The translations under genes and the position numbers were made by a program. 64,000 nucleotides of DNA, taken from positions 186,001-250,000 of the forward strand of contig JBCCFL010000002.1 of NCBI GenBank assembly GCA_039029735.1, in the 5' to 3' direction. Positions 40,834 to 50,002 of this stretch are shown piece after piece. The stretch is from CADEDH01 sp039029735 (GTDB taxonomy: Bacteria > Actinomycetota > Acidimicrobiia > Acidimicrobiales > SZUA-35). The notes under the pieces were generated by a model. It saw nothing but the letters and a program-made list of their open reading frames with translations. It searched no databases and was not told where the DNA came from. Position 1 is the first letter of the stretch. Every line of letters begins with the position of its first letter.

Positions 40834-42735
40834 TCACCGCAGGTAGAAACCGAGGTCTCCCTCGTCGTAGCTGGCAGCCGTCTTGGACGGCGTGTTGTGC
40901 CAGCCCTTCCAGTTGCCGCTGCCGTTGTCCGACATCACATGGCCTTCGGAGAAGGTGCTGCTGCGGTGCATGCCGTAGGTCTCGGAGCCGTCCCGCACGG
41001 GGTAGATGTTGAAGTTTCCGCCGCCCTCGGCGGTGAGCATCAGGTAGTAGGTGGTGCCGGCCTTCAACTGGGCTGACGACGACAGGCGGGCCGACGCCCA
41101 GCTCTGGCGATCCGATGCGATCTGGTTGGCCGGGATCGACGCGGAGGCCACCTCGGTGCCTCGGGAGTCGACCACACGAAGCCGCAGGCTGCCGCTGCCG
41201 CTCACGCGGCGCACGTCTATCCCGATCTCGTTGAAGGTCACGTTGCGGCGCGGCGTCATCGACTGCCGCACCCGATTCGATCCCGAGATCGGGCGGGGGT
41301 CGCGGACCCACACTTCCATGTAGCCGTTGCCGAAGGCCGACCCATCGGCCATCTCGATCGACAGAATTGGCGACTGGATGTTGTTGGGGTAGTCGCGGAA
41401 GGGGCGGTTGACCGTTTGGTCGGACCACGAGGACCCACTGCCCCTCAGCAGGCCCCACTCGCGGGTGGAGGGGCGGGTGGCCGCTGGGCTCGACGTGTCG
41501 TCCCAGATGCCCTGGACACCGACCCAGTTGGCGGTCGGGTTGGCGTCCACGTTCGAGAACACGGCGTGGTACACGCGACCGGCCTCGACCCGCACTGGTG
41601 AGTTGAGACGCATCGCCTGGAACGTGATCTGGCGTTTGCGTTCGGTGGTGGCGTTGGGGAGGCTTCCACCGGACAGCCCATAGGTGGCAGGAGACGACTG
41701 GCCGAGCACCCGGGACATGTCGGGCTGACCCGACCCGTTGTCGGCCACGATCTGCACGACGAGCTTGCCCCCGGTGCCGCTGGCGTAGCCGCCTCTGCTC
41801 TTGTTCACCGCAATGTAGGGCCGGACCGACACCATGTCGCCCGACCGTTGGGCGGAGAAGCGGAACGAGACCTTGTCGGTCTTGATCGTGTGGTTCTGCA
41901 AGGCTCGGGCCGACCAGGGGTTGCCGTAGGGCACGCCACTGCTGGCCTGCGGGGCGGGCGCTGGAGTGGGGGCCTTCGTGGTTGTCGGGGCCGTGGTGGT
42001 CGTCGGGGCCGTGGTCGTGGTCGGCGCGTTCGTGGTGGTGGGCGCCTTGGCCGTGGTGGGTGGAGCCGTGGTGGCGGAGGTGGCCTTCGTGGTCGGTGTT
42101 CCGGCCGTGGTGGGTGGAGCCGTCCGTGTGGCGGCGGCCTCGCTGTCGGTGGTGTCGCCGCCGGTGTCGGTGCGGTCGGTGTCGTCGGTGTCGGCGGCGT
42201 TGGGGTTGGACGTCGCCTTCGCTGGTGGCGACGTGGCCTCCTGCGGCGGGGTCGGCGCTGCGGCCGCCACCTGCTGTTCTGCCTCGGCATCGGAAGCCGG
42301 CGCAGGTGCGGTGTCGTCAGGGGCGGTGGCGGTGGGAGCGTCTGGGCTCGGCGGAGCCTCGCCAGCGGACGTGTCGTCGACGGCGGCACCCGCGGCCGAC
42401 GTGTCGTCGGTGCCGTTCTCCGGAACCGGGATCCGCGACGAGGCCGTTCCGCCAGCGTTCGTCAACTCGTCGACGCCGTCGGGAGAGGGGGCGGACTGTG
42501 CGGCGGGTCGCGGCAGCGCCGGTACTGCGAGGTTGGCTGCGTCGGGAAGCTGCGAGCCGGTCTCGTCATCGATCGAGGTGGTGGGGCGGGCCGCGGTGGT
42601 TGTCGTGGCGGGAGGAGCTGTGTTCTCAGTCGCCAGTTCGACACCCCCGGAGAGGTCCGAACTGGAGCAGGCCGAGGCACCCACGGCCACGACAATGAGA
42701 ATTTGAAGCGACCTCGATCGCCAGGACACAGTCAT
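40834..42735 (-). CDS. Cell-surface lipoprotein with Thr/Pro-rich stalk and C-terminal beta domain
   Basis: A 633-residue protein. Lipobox GASAC gives Cys23. A low-complexity Thr/Pro/Ala/Asp stalk (about 35-290, with TTTTAPTTTTAPTTTKAPTP-type runs) is followed by a long Ser/Gly/Thr-rich beta region (about 295-633) of unknown family. The start at 42735 is served by GAGGAAGGCGAGG. The design resembles surface adhesins or carbohydrate-interacting proteins. It is divergent from a small PNPOx-like gene. Confidence 0.75.
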   Translation of the reverse strand: MTVSWRSRSLQILIVVAVGASACSSSDLSGGVELATENTAPPATTTTAARPTTSIDDETGSQLPDAANLAVPALPRPAAQSAPSPDGVDELTNAGGTASSRIPVPENGTDDTSAAGAAVDDTSAGEAPPSPDAPTATAPDDTAPAPASDAEAEQQVAAAAPTPPQEATSPPAKATSNPNAADTDDTDRTDTGGDTTDSEAAATRTAPPTTAGTPTTKATSATTAPPTTAKAPTTTNAPTTTTAPTTTTAPTTTKAPTPAPAPQASSGVPYGNPWSARALQNHTIKTDKVSFRFSAQRSGDMVSVRPYIAVNKSRGGYASGTGGKLVVQIVADNGSGQPDMSRVLGQSSPATYGLSGGSLPNATTERKRQITFQAMRLNSPVRVEAGRVYHAVFSNVDANPTANWVGVQGIWDDTSSPAATRPSTREWGLLRGSGSSWSDQTVNRPFRDYPNNIQSPILSIEMADGSAFGNGYMEVWVRDPRPISGSNRVRQSMTPRRNVTFNEIGIDVRRVSGSGSLRLRVVDSRGTEVASASIPANQIASDRQSWASARLSSSAQLKAGTTYYLMLTAEGGGNFNIYPVRDGSETYGMHRSSTFSEGHVMSDNGSGNWKGWHNTPSKTAASYDEGDLGFYLR

Positions 42736-42834
42736 CCTCGCCTTCCTCTGCCCCAGCGCAACGCCCGAGGGTAGCAGCGCGAGGTTGTCACACAACGGTA
42801 ATGGCGGCCAGAACGGCATATATCCTCATGGGTG

Positions 42835-43164
42835 ATGAGTATCGAGGTGGCGCTGGACGAGCTGGTGGCCGAGGTGACGCGTCGTGGGCCGGGGTATCTG
42901 CTCACCACGGTCGCCGATGGTCGGCCCCATGTCATGCACGTGAGTTTCGACACCGAGGGGGTGTCCCTGTCGTGCGATGTCGGGCGGTCAGCTCGGCGCA
43001 ACATCGAGGCCCAACCCGCTGTAACCCTGCTGTGGCCTGCGGCTGAACCCGGCGGGTACAGCCTGATCGTCGACGGTTCGGCCACGGTTGCCTCTGCTGA
43101 GGGCACCGCAGGGGGCCGGGTCACAGTCGATCCGAGCCATGCGGTGCTCCACCGGCCCGCATGA
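42835..43164 (+). CDS. Pyridoxamine 5'-phosphate oxidase-like FMN/F420-binding protein
   Basis: A 109-residue split-barrel protein: YLLTTVADGRPHVMHVSF, then GRSARRNIEAQPAVTLLWP. This fold binds FMN, F420 or heme in small oxidoreductases. The ATG at 42835 is preceded directly by an in-frame GTG at 42832. A -10-like TATATC at 42819-42824 is so close that the mRNA may be leaderless. It overlaps the VIT1-type gene by ATGA. Confidence 0.82.
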   Translation: MSIEVALDELVAEVTRRGPGYLLTTVADGRPHVMHVSFDTEGVSLSCDVGRSARRNIEAQPAVTLLWPAAEPGGYSLIVDGSATVASAEGTAGGRVTVDPSHAVLHRPA

Positions 43165-43892
43165 GCGACGACGCTGGCCATGGCGTCGAGTCGGGCCATT
43201 GGGTACACCAGCATCGCGACGTGCAGGGTGGCACGGCTCGTGCGGCGGTGTTCGGCGTAAGTGACGGTCTCGTGTCGAACGTCGCCCTCATCCTCGGGGT
43301 GGCTGCCGCGGCGCCGGAGGCCTCCACCGTGGTGTTGGCCGGTGTGTCGGGCCTGCTGGCCGGTGCCGCGTCGATGGCTGCCGGTGAGTACGTGTCGGTC
43401 AAGGCCCAGTCGGAGCTCGTGGCACGGGAGCTGATGATCGAGCGCGAGTCGATCGCCCGGGAGCCGGCGGCCGAAACGCAGGAGCTGGCTGCGATCTACA
43501 TGGAGCGTGGCCTCGACATCGATCAGGCCCGCAAGATGGCGGATGCGGTTCACCGCGACCCAGAGGTTGCGCTCGAGGTCCATGCCCGGGAGGAGCTGGG
43601 CATCGATCCCGATGGCGTTGGCGGGGCGGTCGAGGCGGCGGTCAGCTCGTTCTTCGCGTTTGCGGTGGGTGCGATCATTCCGTTGATCCCGTGGTTCTTC
43701 GCAGCCGGCACCGGTGCCACGGTGGCGTCGGTCGTGCTCGGTCTGCTCGCTGCCGCCACCGTCGGCTTCGTGCTTGCCGTCTTCACGGAACGATCCAAAC
43801 TGGTCACAATTGCCCGCCAGGTCGGCCTCGCCGCTGCGGCATGTGGCCTCACTTACGCCGTCGGGAGCGCGCTCGGCGCCACCGTGGTGTGA
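43161..43892 (+). CDS. VIT1/CCC1-family membrane transporter
   Basis: A 243-residue protein. RAAVFGVSDGLVSNVALILGVAAA and AGEYVSVKAQSEL are VIT1/CCC1 hallmarks, with helices near 30-50, 57-78, 150-175, 178-200 and 215-240 and a cytoplasmic acidic middle region. The family moves Fe(II)/Mn(II) out of the cytoplasm or into a compartment. The N-terminus MSDDAGHGVESGHWVHQHRD is His/Asp-rich. It overlaps the upstream split-barrel gene by ATGA. Confidence 0.92.
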   Translation: MSDDAGHGVESGHWVHQHRDVQGGTARAAVFGVSDGLVSNVALILGVAAAAPEASTVVLAGVSGLLAGAASMAAGEYVSVKAQSELVARELMIERESIAREPAAETQELAAIYMERGLDIDQARKMADAVHRDPEVALEVHAREELGIDPDGVGGAVEAAVSSFFAFAVGAIIPLIPWFFAAGTGATVASVVLGLLAAATVGFVLAVFTERSKLVTIARQVGLAAAACGLTYAVGSALGATVV

Positions 43893-43943
43893 CGCCCGGT
43901 TTCGCGTGGCCCAGACGTCACCAGGCCGCGGAGATCTGCTGGA

Positions 43944-44129
43944 TCAGGGGTCCATCAGCGAGACGACCTCGCTGTAGGGATTGCTCGTCTCACTCCCGAA
44001 GATCGCGAGCGCCCCGACCGTGACGAGCACCATCAACGAGATCAAGAGCGCGTACTCCACCAGTGACGCCCCCCGCTCGTCGCCACCGTGCCGGTGTGCG
44101 TCGTGCTCGGCATCGTGGTCGTGGAGCAT
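43944..44129 (-). CDS. Flp/Fap-type pilin with His/Asp-rich leader
   Basis: A 61-residue prepilin. The segment GASLVEYALLISLMVLVTVG is the Flp prepilin signature with the Glu/Tyr pair after the cleavage Gly; a TadV-like peptidase would cut near residue 21. The leader MLHDHDAEHDAHRHGGDERG is rich in His and Asp, which is unusual. It was taken from ATG 44129, with GGAGG close upstream; longer in-frame reading is not favoured. It points away from the Tad-type operon at 46542-50002. Confidence 0.8.
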   Translation of the reverse strand: MLHDHDAEHDAHRHGGDERGASLVEYALLISLMVLVTVGALAIFGSETSNPYSEVVSLMDP

Positions 44130-44267
44130 GTGGCCTCCAGGGCGGTGGAACGGGCGCGGTCTTGAGCGACCCACGCACTCTTCGTTGATGCATCGGCACG
44201 CCGAGCGCAGATCCTGAGCGAGGCCTCGCTTTTGGGCCGAGCGACCCCCAACTGGGAGACTCGAGCC

Positions 44268-45959
44268 ATGGCACGTCCTGATCTGGTCATCCGCAATGGC
44301 ACCGTGGTCGACGGAACCGGTGCTCCCGCTCGCCGAGCCGATGTCGCCGTCTCCGGCGACACGATCGTGGCCGTCGACGATCACTACGACGGCACCGGTA
44401 CTCGTGAGATCGATGCGGAGGGTCGCATCGTCACTCCGGGTTTCGTCGACATCCACACCCACCTCGACGCTCAGGTGGCCTGGGACCCGCTGCCGACGTC
44501 GAGCTGCTGGCATGGCGTGACCAGTGCGGTGCTCGGCAACTGCGGCGTGACCTTCGCCCCTGTGGCCGAAGGTGGCGCCGACTTCCTGGCCGAGATGATG
44601 GAAAGCGTCGAGGACATTCCTCGTCGGGCGATCCTCGAAGGCCTGCCGTGGGACTGGCGGACCTACGGCGAGTACCTCCAGTGGATCGACCGGCTCGACA
44701 AGGGCATCAACATCGGCGGGATGGTTGGACATTGCGCCGTGCGGCTCGCCGCGATGGGCGAGCGGGGGATGGACGAGACGCCGTCGTCGGCGGAGGACAT
44801 CGCCGCGATGTGCGAGCTGGTCGACGAGGCCATGGCGGCCGGTGCGCTTGGATTCTCCACGTCCAGAACGCTGCTCCACGTGGTGCCGGACGGTCGCCAG
44901 GTGCCGGGCACCTTCGCCGACGAGGCTGAGCTCCTGGCCTTCGGCGACGTGCTCGGCCGTCACGGCAAGGGCGTGTTCGAAGCAGCCGCTCGCCTGGGTG
45001 AGCGCGACCGCGACGAGGCACTGCCGAAGACGAGAGCCGAGGTGGCCTGGATGGGGGAGGTGTCGCGCCGCTCGGGGCGCCCGGTGAGTTTCGGGCTGGT
45101 CCATTCGAACCGACGGCCCGAGCTCTACCAGCGGGTTATCGAGTTCGCCAAGGAGGAGAACGCAACGGGCGCCACCGTGCGCCCCCAGACCACCTCGCGA
45201 GGCATCGGCGTGATCTACACCCTCGCCAACCGACACCCGTGGTCGGGGTCAGAGGTGTGGCGCGAACTTCGCCCCATGACCCAGCCGGAGCGGCTCGCCG
45301 CCATGGCCGACCCCGACCGTCGATCCCGCCTCGTGGCCGAGGCCGCCGACATGCCCATGGACCCCAACCAGGTGTTCGTGCTCCCCGACGGGGACGCCAA
45401 CTACGACTGCGATCCCGAGCACTCGCTTGCCGCGGTGGCGGCAGCCCGTGGCGTGAGCCCCGTTGAGGCGTTCATCGATCTCAACCTCGAAACGGGCGGC
45501 ACGGTCAACCTCAACCATCCGATCCTCAACCAGAGCAGCGATGCCGTGCAGGAGATGCTCGATGATCCCGTGGTCACGCTCGGCCTCGCCGATGCCGGTG
45601 CCCACGTGGGCCAGATCATGGACACGAGCCAGCCCACCTATTTCCTCTCCACCTGGGTGCGCGATCGCCAGCGGTGGCCGCTGGAGGAGGCAATCCGCAG
45701 GCTCACCTCCGACACGGCCGACCTCTTCGGCGTGCAGAACCGGGGCCGCCTCGAATCCGGTCGGGTGGCCGACATCAACGTGATCGACCTCGACAACATG
45801 CGCCTTCCCCAGCCCGAGTTCGTGCACGACTTCCCGAACGGTGCCGGTCGCTACATCCAGCGCTCTGAGGGCTACGACTACACGATCGTGAACGGCGAGG
45901 TGTTCATGGATCATGGGGAGCACACCGGAGCCTTGGCCGGCCGTACGTTGCGAAGCTGA
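44268..45959 (+). CDS. Amidohydrolase of the N-acyl-D-amino-acid deacylase type
   Basis: A 563-residue metal-dependent hydrolase (Amidohydro_3). Metal-ligand histidines H63/H65 are in VDIHTHLDAQV; GNCGVTFAP and ALGFSTSRT follow, and DGDANYDCDPEHSL and DAGAHVGQI lie later. These proteins hydrolyse N-acyl-D-amino acids or related amides. The start ATG 44268 has GGGAG upstream. It is divergent from the Flp gene. Confidence 0.92.
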   Translation: MARPDLVIRNGTVVDGTGAPARRADVAVSGDTIVAVDDHYDGTGTREIDAEGRIVTPGFVDIHTHLDAQVAWDPLPTSSCWHGVTSAVLGNCGVTFAPVAEGGADFLAEMMESVEDIPRRAILEGLPWDWRTYGEYLQWIDRLDKGINIGGMVGHCAVRLAAMGERGMDETPSSAEDIAAMCELVDEAMAAGALGFSTSRTLLHVVPDGRQVPGTFADEAELLAFGDVLGRHGKGVFEAAARLGERDRDEALPKTRAEVAWMGEVSRRSGRPVSFGLVHSNRRPELYQRVIEFAKEENATGATVRPQTTSRGIGVIYTLANRHPWSGSEVWRELRPMTQPERLAAMADPDRRSRLVAEAADMPMDPNQVFVLPDGDANYDCDPEHSLAAVAAARGVSPVEAFIDLNLETGGTVNLNHPILNQSSDAVQEMLDDPVVTLGLADAGAHVGQIMDTSQPTYFLSTWVRDRQRWPLEEAIRRLTSDTADLFGVQNRGRLESGRVADINVIDLDNMRLPQPEFVHDFPNGAGRYIQRSEGYDYTIVNGEVFMDHGEHTGALAGRTLRS

Positions 45960-46041
45960 CGCAACCGCCACCAGCGCTTTCGCCCTGCGTGCGCAAGGCC
46001 TATGCTTCGCGCCCTGCGCACCAGGGAATACGGGGAGCGAC

Positions 46042-46467
46042 ATGAGCCGAAGTACCGAAGACAAGCAGACACGACTGGCCGCCGTGCCCCTCTTCGCTGG
46101 GGCCGATCGCAAGGCGATGCGGAACCTCGTCGAGGCCGTCGAGGAAGTCACCGTGAGCGGCGGTACCACCCTGATCAACCAAGGCGGGTTCCCGGCGGAA
46201 TTCTCCGTGATCGTCACCGGATCGGCCCGCGTTGAGGTCAATGGCACCGATGTGGCGACCCTCGGCCCCGACGACGTGATCGGCGAGCTCGCCTTCCTGG
46301 CCCGTACGGCTGCCTCGGCCACCGTCACGGCCACCAGCGACTGCGAGCTGTTGGTGATTCGCTACGGCCGCCTCGAGAAGATCCTGGACGGCGACCCGGG
46401 CTTCGTCCGTCAGCTCACTGAGGCGCTCGCCCGCCGGCTCCTCGCGACCAACGAGATGCTCAGCTGA
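46042..46467 (+). CDS. Cyclic nucleotide-binding domain protein
   Basis: A 141-residue single-domain protein. The CRP-type fold is seen in RLAAVPLFAGADRKAMRNLVEAVEEV, TTLINQGGFPAEFSVIVTGSARV and the phosphate-binding-type IGELAFLARTAASATV. There is no C-terminal HTH, so it is not a CRP regulator by itself. It lies just before the Tad-type operon; a role in pilus regulation is possible but unproved. RBS GGGGAG lies upstream of ATG 46042. Confidence 0.9.
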   Translation: MSRSTEDKQTRLAAVPLFAGADRKAMRNLVEAVEEVTVSGGTTLINQGGFPAEFSVIVTGSARVEVNGTDVATLGPDDVIGELAFLARTAASATVTATSDCELLVIRYGRLEKILDGDPGFVRQLTEALARRLLATNEMLS

Positions 46468-46541
46468 CGATCAGTTCAGGGCACACCCATCGGCGGATGT
46501 CAGGGGCTCAACAGCCGGAGGCACCCGGCCGATAGAGCCAT

Positions 46542-48128
46542 ATGCGGGCCAACGATGATCAGCGCGCCGGCGGCTACGTGCTGCCGGCCACGGCGCTGCT
46601 CGTCGTGCCGCTCCTGGTGTTCGCGGCGCTTGCCGTGGACGTCGGCGGCTGGACCGTGGAGGCGAACCGCACGCAGGCGGCGGCCGATGCGGCGGCGCTC
46701 GCCGGTGCCCCCCTGCTGCCTGATCAGACCAAGGCCACCCAGGCGGCCCAGTACGTGGCGGCCCAGAACGGCTTCGTCGACGGGGCCGACGGCACCACCG
46801 TGGCGGTCGAGTTCCCCGGCAATCAGTCGATCCGGGTGGTGATCACCGTCGAGTCGGATCTGTACTACTCCGGGATCGTGATGGAGAACCCGGTCACGAT
46901 CGGTCGCTTCGCCGAGGCCGAGGCCCTGTCGCCCATCGGGCTGAGCTCACCGACGAACGTGCTCGGCTTCGGCCCCTACTCGCTCGACGGCTCGCCGGTT
47001 GCCAACTACTGGATCCTGGAGAACAACGAATGCCAGGTCGGCCACTACGGCGACATCAAGGCCGCCCGCTACCTGTCGTCGCCCTGGTGTGGGGTTGGTC
47101 TCGGGCTGCCCGAGAATCCCGAGTTCAAAGGGCGCACCGATGGCCGCGACGGTGGCTACATGTATGTGGTCAAGATCCCGGCCGGTTTGACCGTCGGATC
47201 GAGGCTCTACATCTTCGATCCCGGCAAGTGCCCGGGCTATGGCTCGAAGCCCTCCGACGGGAGCTGGAACCGTCCCGACGGCCAGGGAACCAACCTCGAG
47301 TTCCGCCAGTGGAGCACCAACGACTCGCCGCTGGTGCCAACCGACGACTTCCCGGTCACGGGCTGGATCCGCTACGACGACTGCGCCGAGGACCTGCCAT
47401 ACCCCGCCGCGTCGTGGACCGACCAGACCGACGGGTGGACCTCCACCGCCTTCACGTTCCCACCCAATACGTCAGGCGAGACCGAGTACCACCTCATCCA
47501 GACCCGAACCCTGCCGGCCACCCGGTCGGGCTGGAACCACTACGCCTTTTGGGTGCGCCCCGACGATGGCACCACGTCATGCCTCACGATCGGGTCGACC
47601 ACGTGTCCGTCCGTTGGAGCGGAGACCTGGGCCCCCACCCAGGCGCGGGGCGAGGTGGCCGGGGTGCCGATGGAGCTGTTCCTGGCCGAGGTCGGTCCTG
47701 AGCACGCCGGCCGGGTGATGACGGTGCGGCTGTGGGATCCGGGTGAGGGCATGAACAACATCCAGGTGATCGACCCGCTCGACCGCTCGCTCGACTTCAC
47801 CTGGACCTCCGACGACACCCTCAACTACGCCGGCACCAACCCGTCGGACACGTGCTCGGGCAACCCCTGCCTGTACCTGGATCCCACGTTCAGCGGATAT
47901 CCGGCCAAGCTCAGCAATCCCGGGTGGGGAAACCACTGGCGGTTCAACGGCCGGGTGGTCAACCTGAACGTGCCCCTCGACAGTCAGGTCGACTTTCCCG
48001 CCTACGCCACCAGTCCCAACGGATTCTGGTTCCGTATCCGCTTCGAGCCCACGCCCACCAACGCCGCGCGCGAGTGGGCGTCGTTCGGCGTCAGCATCGG
48101 CGGCGACCCGATCCGGCTCACGGACTGA
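46542..48128 (+). CDS. TadG/TadE-like pilus protein with large C-terminal region
   Basis: A 528-residue protein. The N-terminus has a TadG-like segment: RAGGYVLPATALLVVPLLVF (helix about 12-33), VDVGGWTVEANRTQAAADAAALAGA, the hallmark of PF13400. A large Trp/Cys-rich C-terminal region (about 130-528) has no recognised domain. It is the first of a four-gene cluster with overlapping or closely spaced genes (8 bases to the next). Likely a minor component displayed on a Tad/Flp-type pilus. Confidence 0.85.
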   Translation: MRANDDQRAGGYVLPATALLVVPLLVFAALAVDVGGWTVEANRTQAAADAAALAGAPLLPDQTKATQAAQYVAAQNGFVDGADGTTVAVEFPGNQSIRVVITVESDLYYSGIVMENPVTIGRFAEAEALSPIGLSSPTNVLGFGPYSLDGSPVANYWILENNECQVGHYGDIKAARYLSSPWCGVGLGLPENPEFKGRTDGRDGGYMYVVKIPAGLTVGSRLYIFDPGKCPGYGSKPSDGSWNRPDGQGTNLEFRQWSTNDSPLVPTDDFPVTGWIRYDDCAEDLPYPAASWTDQTDGWTSTAFTFPPNTSGETEYHLIQTRTLPATRSGWNHYAFWVRPDDGTTSCLTIGSTTCPSVGAETWAPTQARGEVAGVPMELFLAEVGPEHAGRVMTVRLWDPGEGMNNIQVIDPLDRSLDFTWTSDDTLNYAGTNPSDTCSGNPCLYLDPTFSGYPAKLSNPGWGNHWRFNGRVVNLNVPLDSQVDFPAYATSPNGFWFRIRFEPTPTNAAREWASFGVSIGGDPIRLTD

Positions 48129-48135
48129 CGTCGCC

Positions 48136-48801
48136 GTGTTCTTCGCGTTCCTCGTTCTCCGGCACCGCCGACTCGTTGCCTCCGAACGCGGCACGTCGTT
48201 GGTGACCTACTCCCTGGTGTTGGCCTTGGTCACCGTGTCGTCGCTGGGAGCTGTCGACGCGCTCCTTGCCTCGTCGAGCTCGCTGCTCGAGGACAGCGGC
48301 GACGACATAGGCACGCCCCGCTCGTACCGCAACGACGCGGTCCTCGAGGCGAACGCGCCACCGGCATGGGCGTCCACCACGTTGCCGCCGACGCTCGTGA
48401 CGTTCGTCGAGAAGCCGATCCAAACGGCGGGAGGTTGCCTGGCGGTGAGTGGCACCACGATCGGTCAGGTGCCCTGTGGTGACCCGGCCGAGACGCTCTT
48501 CTCCGGGCTCAGCGAGGACGCCACCCTCATCACACTCAGCACGGCCGATGCCACCGTGTGCGTGCACGGCGACCCGGCTGGGGTACCCGACACGGTCACG
48601 ATGATCCCGTGCACTGGCTTGCTTCCCGAATGGGAGCAGATCGCCGCTGAAGGCGTGGCCGTGATGTATCGCCACCAGGCGTCGGGCCTCTGCCTCACCG
48701 GCGTGGCCACCGGCGCACCGGTACCGCCACCAGCAGCCCTCGTACTCGCCACCTGCGACGAATCCCCGCAACAGGTCATGACCCTGGTGTACGGCGGATG
48801 A
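48136..48801 (+). CDS. Pilin-like protein with ricin-like C-terminal head
   Basis: A 221-residue protein. The N-terminal ERGTSLVTYSLVLALVTVSSL resembles a Flp pilin stalk with a hydrophobic helix at about 20-42. The C-terminal half contains two spaced Cys pairs in a ricin-like beta-trefoil pattern: GCLAVSGTTIGQVPC and VCVHGDPAGVPDTVTMIPC, then GLCLTGVATGAPV..LATC. It begins with GTG at 48136 and its stop overlaps the TadE gene (ATGA). Confidence 0.7.
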   Translation: MFFAFLVLRHRRLVASERGTSLVTYSLVLALVTVSSLGAVDALLASSSSLLEDSGDDIGTPRSYRNDAVLEANAPPAWASTTLPPTLVTFVEKPIQTAGGCLAVSGTTIGQVPCGDPAETLFSGLSEDATLITLSTADATVCVHGDPAGVPDTVTMIPCTGLLPEWEQIAAEGVAVMYRHQASGLCLTGVATGAPVPPPAALVLATCDESPQQVMTLVYGG

Positions 48802-49406
48802 GCCGGGCGAGGGGGCACCGCCGGAGTGAACGTGGTGCGAGCATGATCGAGACGGCTCTCGTCACCCCGATCTTCCTCGCCTTGGTGTTGATGATCATGG
48901 AGGTGGGATTCCGACTCCGCAACGACATCATCGCCGCCAACGCGTCGGCCGCTGCGATGCGGGCCCTCACCGTTGCCGGCAGTAGCCCCGAAGCCGACTA
49001 CCTCGCGCTGCGAAGCCTGGAGCACGGCCTCTCGACGATCTCGCTCGAGGACGTGGAGCGGGTGGTGGTGTATCGGGCGTCCGGGCCCGGCGATCAGGTG
49101 CCGGCTGCCTGCCTGTCGGTGCCGATTCCAACCGGGCTCGACTGCAACGGGTACACCGCTCCCGACTTCTACCTCGCATACGCCAACGCCGTCGGCACGC
49201 CAACTGGTCACTGGGGTTGTGGCGTGACCGCCCGTGACGACCGTTGGTGCCCGACCACGCGCCAGTCGTCACTCTCCGACCCGGGTGGCCCCGATCACAT
49301 CGGGATCTATGTGCGGCTGAGCCGAGGCACGCTCACCGGCGCCATCGGCGGGGCGCAGATCATCGAGGTCGACCGCATCGCCCGCATCGAACCGCAGAGC
49401 AACTGA
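48798..49406 (+). CDS. tadE: TadE-like pilus assembly protein
   Basis: A 202-residue protein. The signal-like segment ERGASMIETALVTPIFLALV followed by EVGFRLRNDIIAANASAAAMRA is typical of TadE (prepilin-like minor pilin). The C-terminal region has four cysteines. It overlaps both neighbours (ATGA upstream, TGATG downstream), so translation is coupled. Confidence 0.9.
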   Translation: MSRARGHRRSERGASMIETALVTPIFLALVLMIMEVGFRLRNDIIAANASAAAMRALTVAGSSPEADYLALRSLEHGLSTISLEDVERVVVYRASGPGDQVPAACLSVPIPTGLDCNGYTAPDFYLAYANAVGTPTGHWGCGVTARDDRWCPTTRQSSLSDPGGPDHIGIYVRLSRGTLTGAIGGAQIIEVDRIARIEPQSN

Positions 49407-50002
49407 TGGCGCCACCGCCGACCATCGGAGCGCCGCGGGGTGCATGTACCGCCACGCGTCACGAGCGAGGGGCCGCGATCCTCGAACTCGCCTTCGTGTT
49501 CGTGCCGTTGATCCTGATCGCCGTGATCACAGTGGAGCTCGGGCTGATGTGGAAACAGCAGCTCGACGTCGACCAGTCGGCTCGGGCCGGCGCTCGGGCG
49601 GCGGCGGCGTTGACCAACGACCCCGAGGCCGACCGTGAAGCACTGCGGTCCCTCGTGGGGTCGTTGTCGCCGGAGGCGCTGGCCAATGTCGATGCCGTGG
49701 TGATCTACCAGGCCCCGGCCTCGGGGGACATGCCCGGAATCTGCGCCATCTCCAGCACCTCGATGTGCAATCGGTACCCGGCATCAGTGCTGGCTGACCT
49801 CGACGACGACAGTCGTTGGGGGTGCGGGGGCGCGGCGCATGACCGGTTCTGGTGCCCCACCGCCCGTGACCCGCAGCTCCACGCGCCGGTCGAGGCCGGA
49901 GTTCGCATCGAGTTCCGGCACGACTGGCGCCTCGGCATGTTCCCTGACGGCGTCGACCTGTCGGCGACGACAGTCATGCGCCTCGATCCGCTGATCCGCT
50001 GA
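49406..50002 (+). CDS. Second TadE-like protein
   Basis: A 198-residue TadE paralogue: ERGAAILELAFVFVPLILIAVITVELGLMWKQQ, then DQSARAGARAAAAL. It has the same Cys pattern as the preceding gene (GICAIS, MC, WGCGGAAHDRFWC), so the two probably arose by duplication. Its stop lies inside an 8-bp tandem repeat. It is the last gene of the operon. Confidence 0.9.
   Translation: MAPPPTIGAPRGACTATRHERGAAILELAFVFVPLILIAVITVELGLMWKQQLDVDQSARAGARAAAALTNDPEADREALRSLVGSLSPEALANVDAVVIYQAPASGDMPGICAISSTSMCNRYPASVLADLDDDSRWGCGGAAHDRFWCPTARDPQLHAPVEAGVRIEFRHDWRLGMFPDGVDLSATTVMRLDPLIR

Noticed and set aside
41960..42130. CRISPR-like or satellite repeat in the GTGGTC-rich region
   Set aside because: The repeats are the coding sequence of the Thr/Pro stalk, with no constant repeat and spacer structure.
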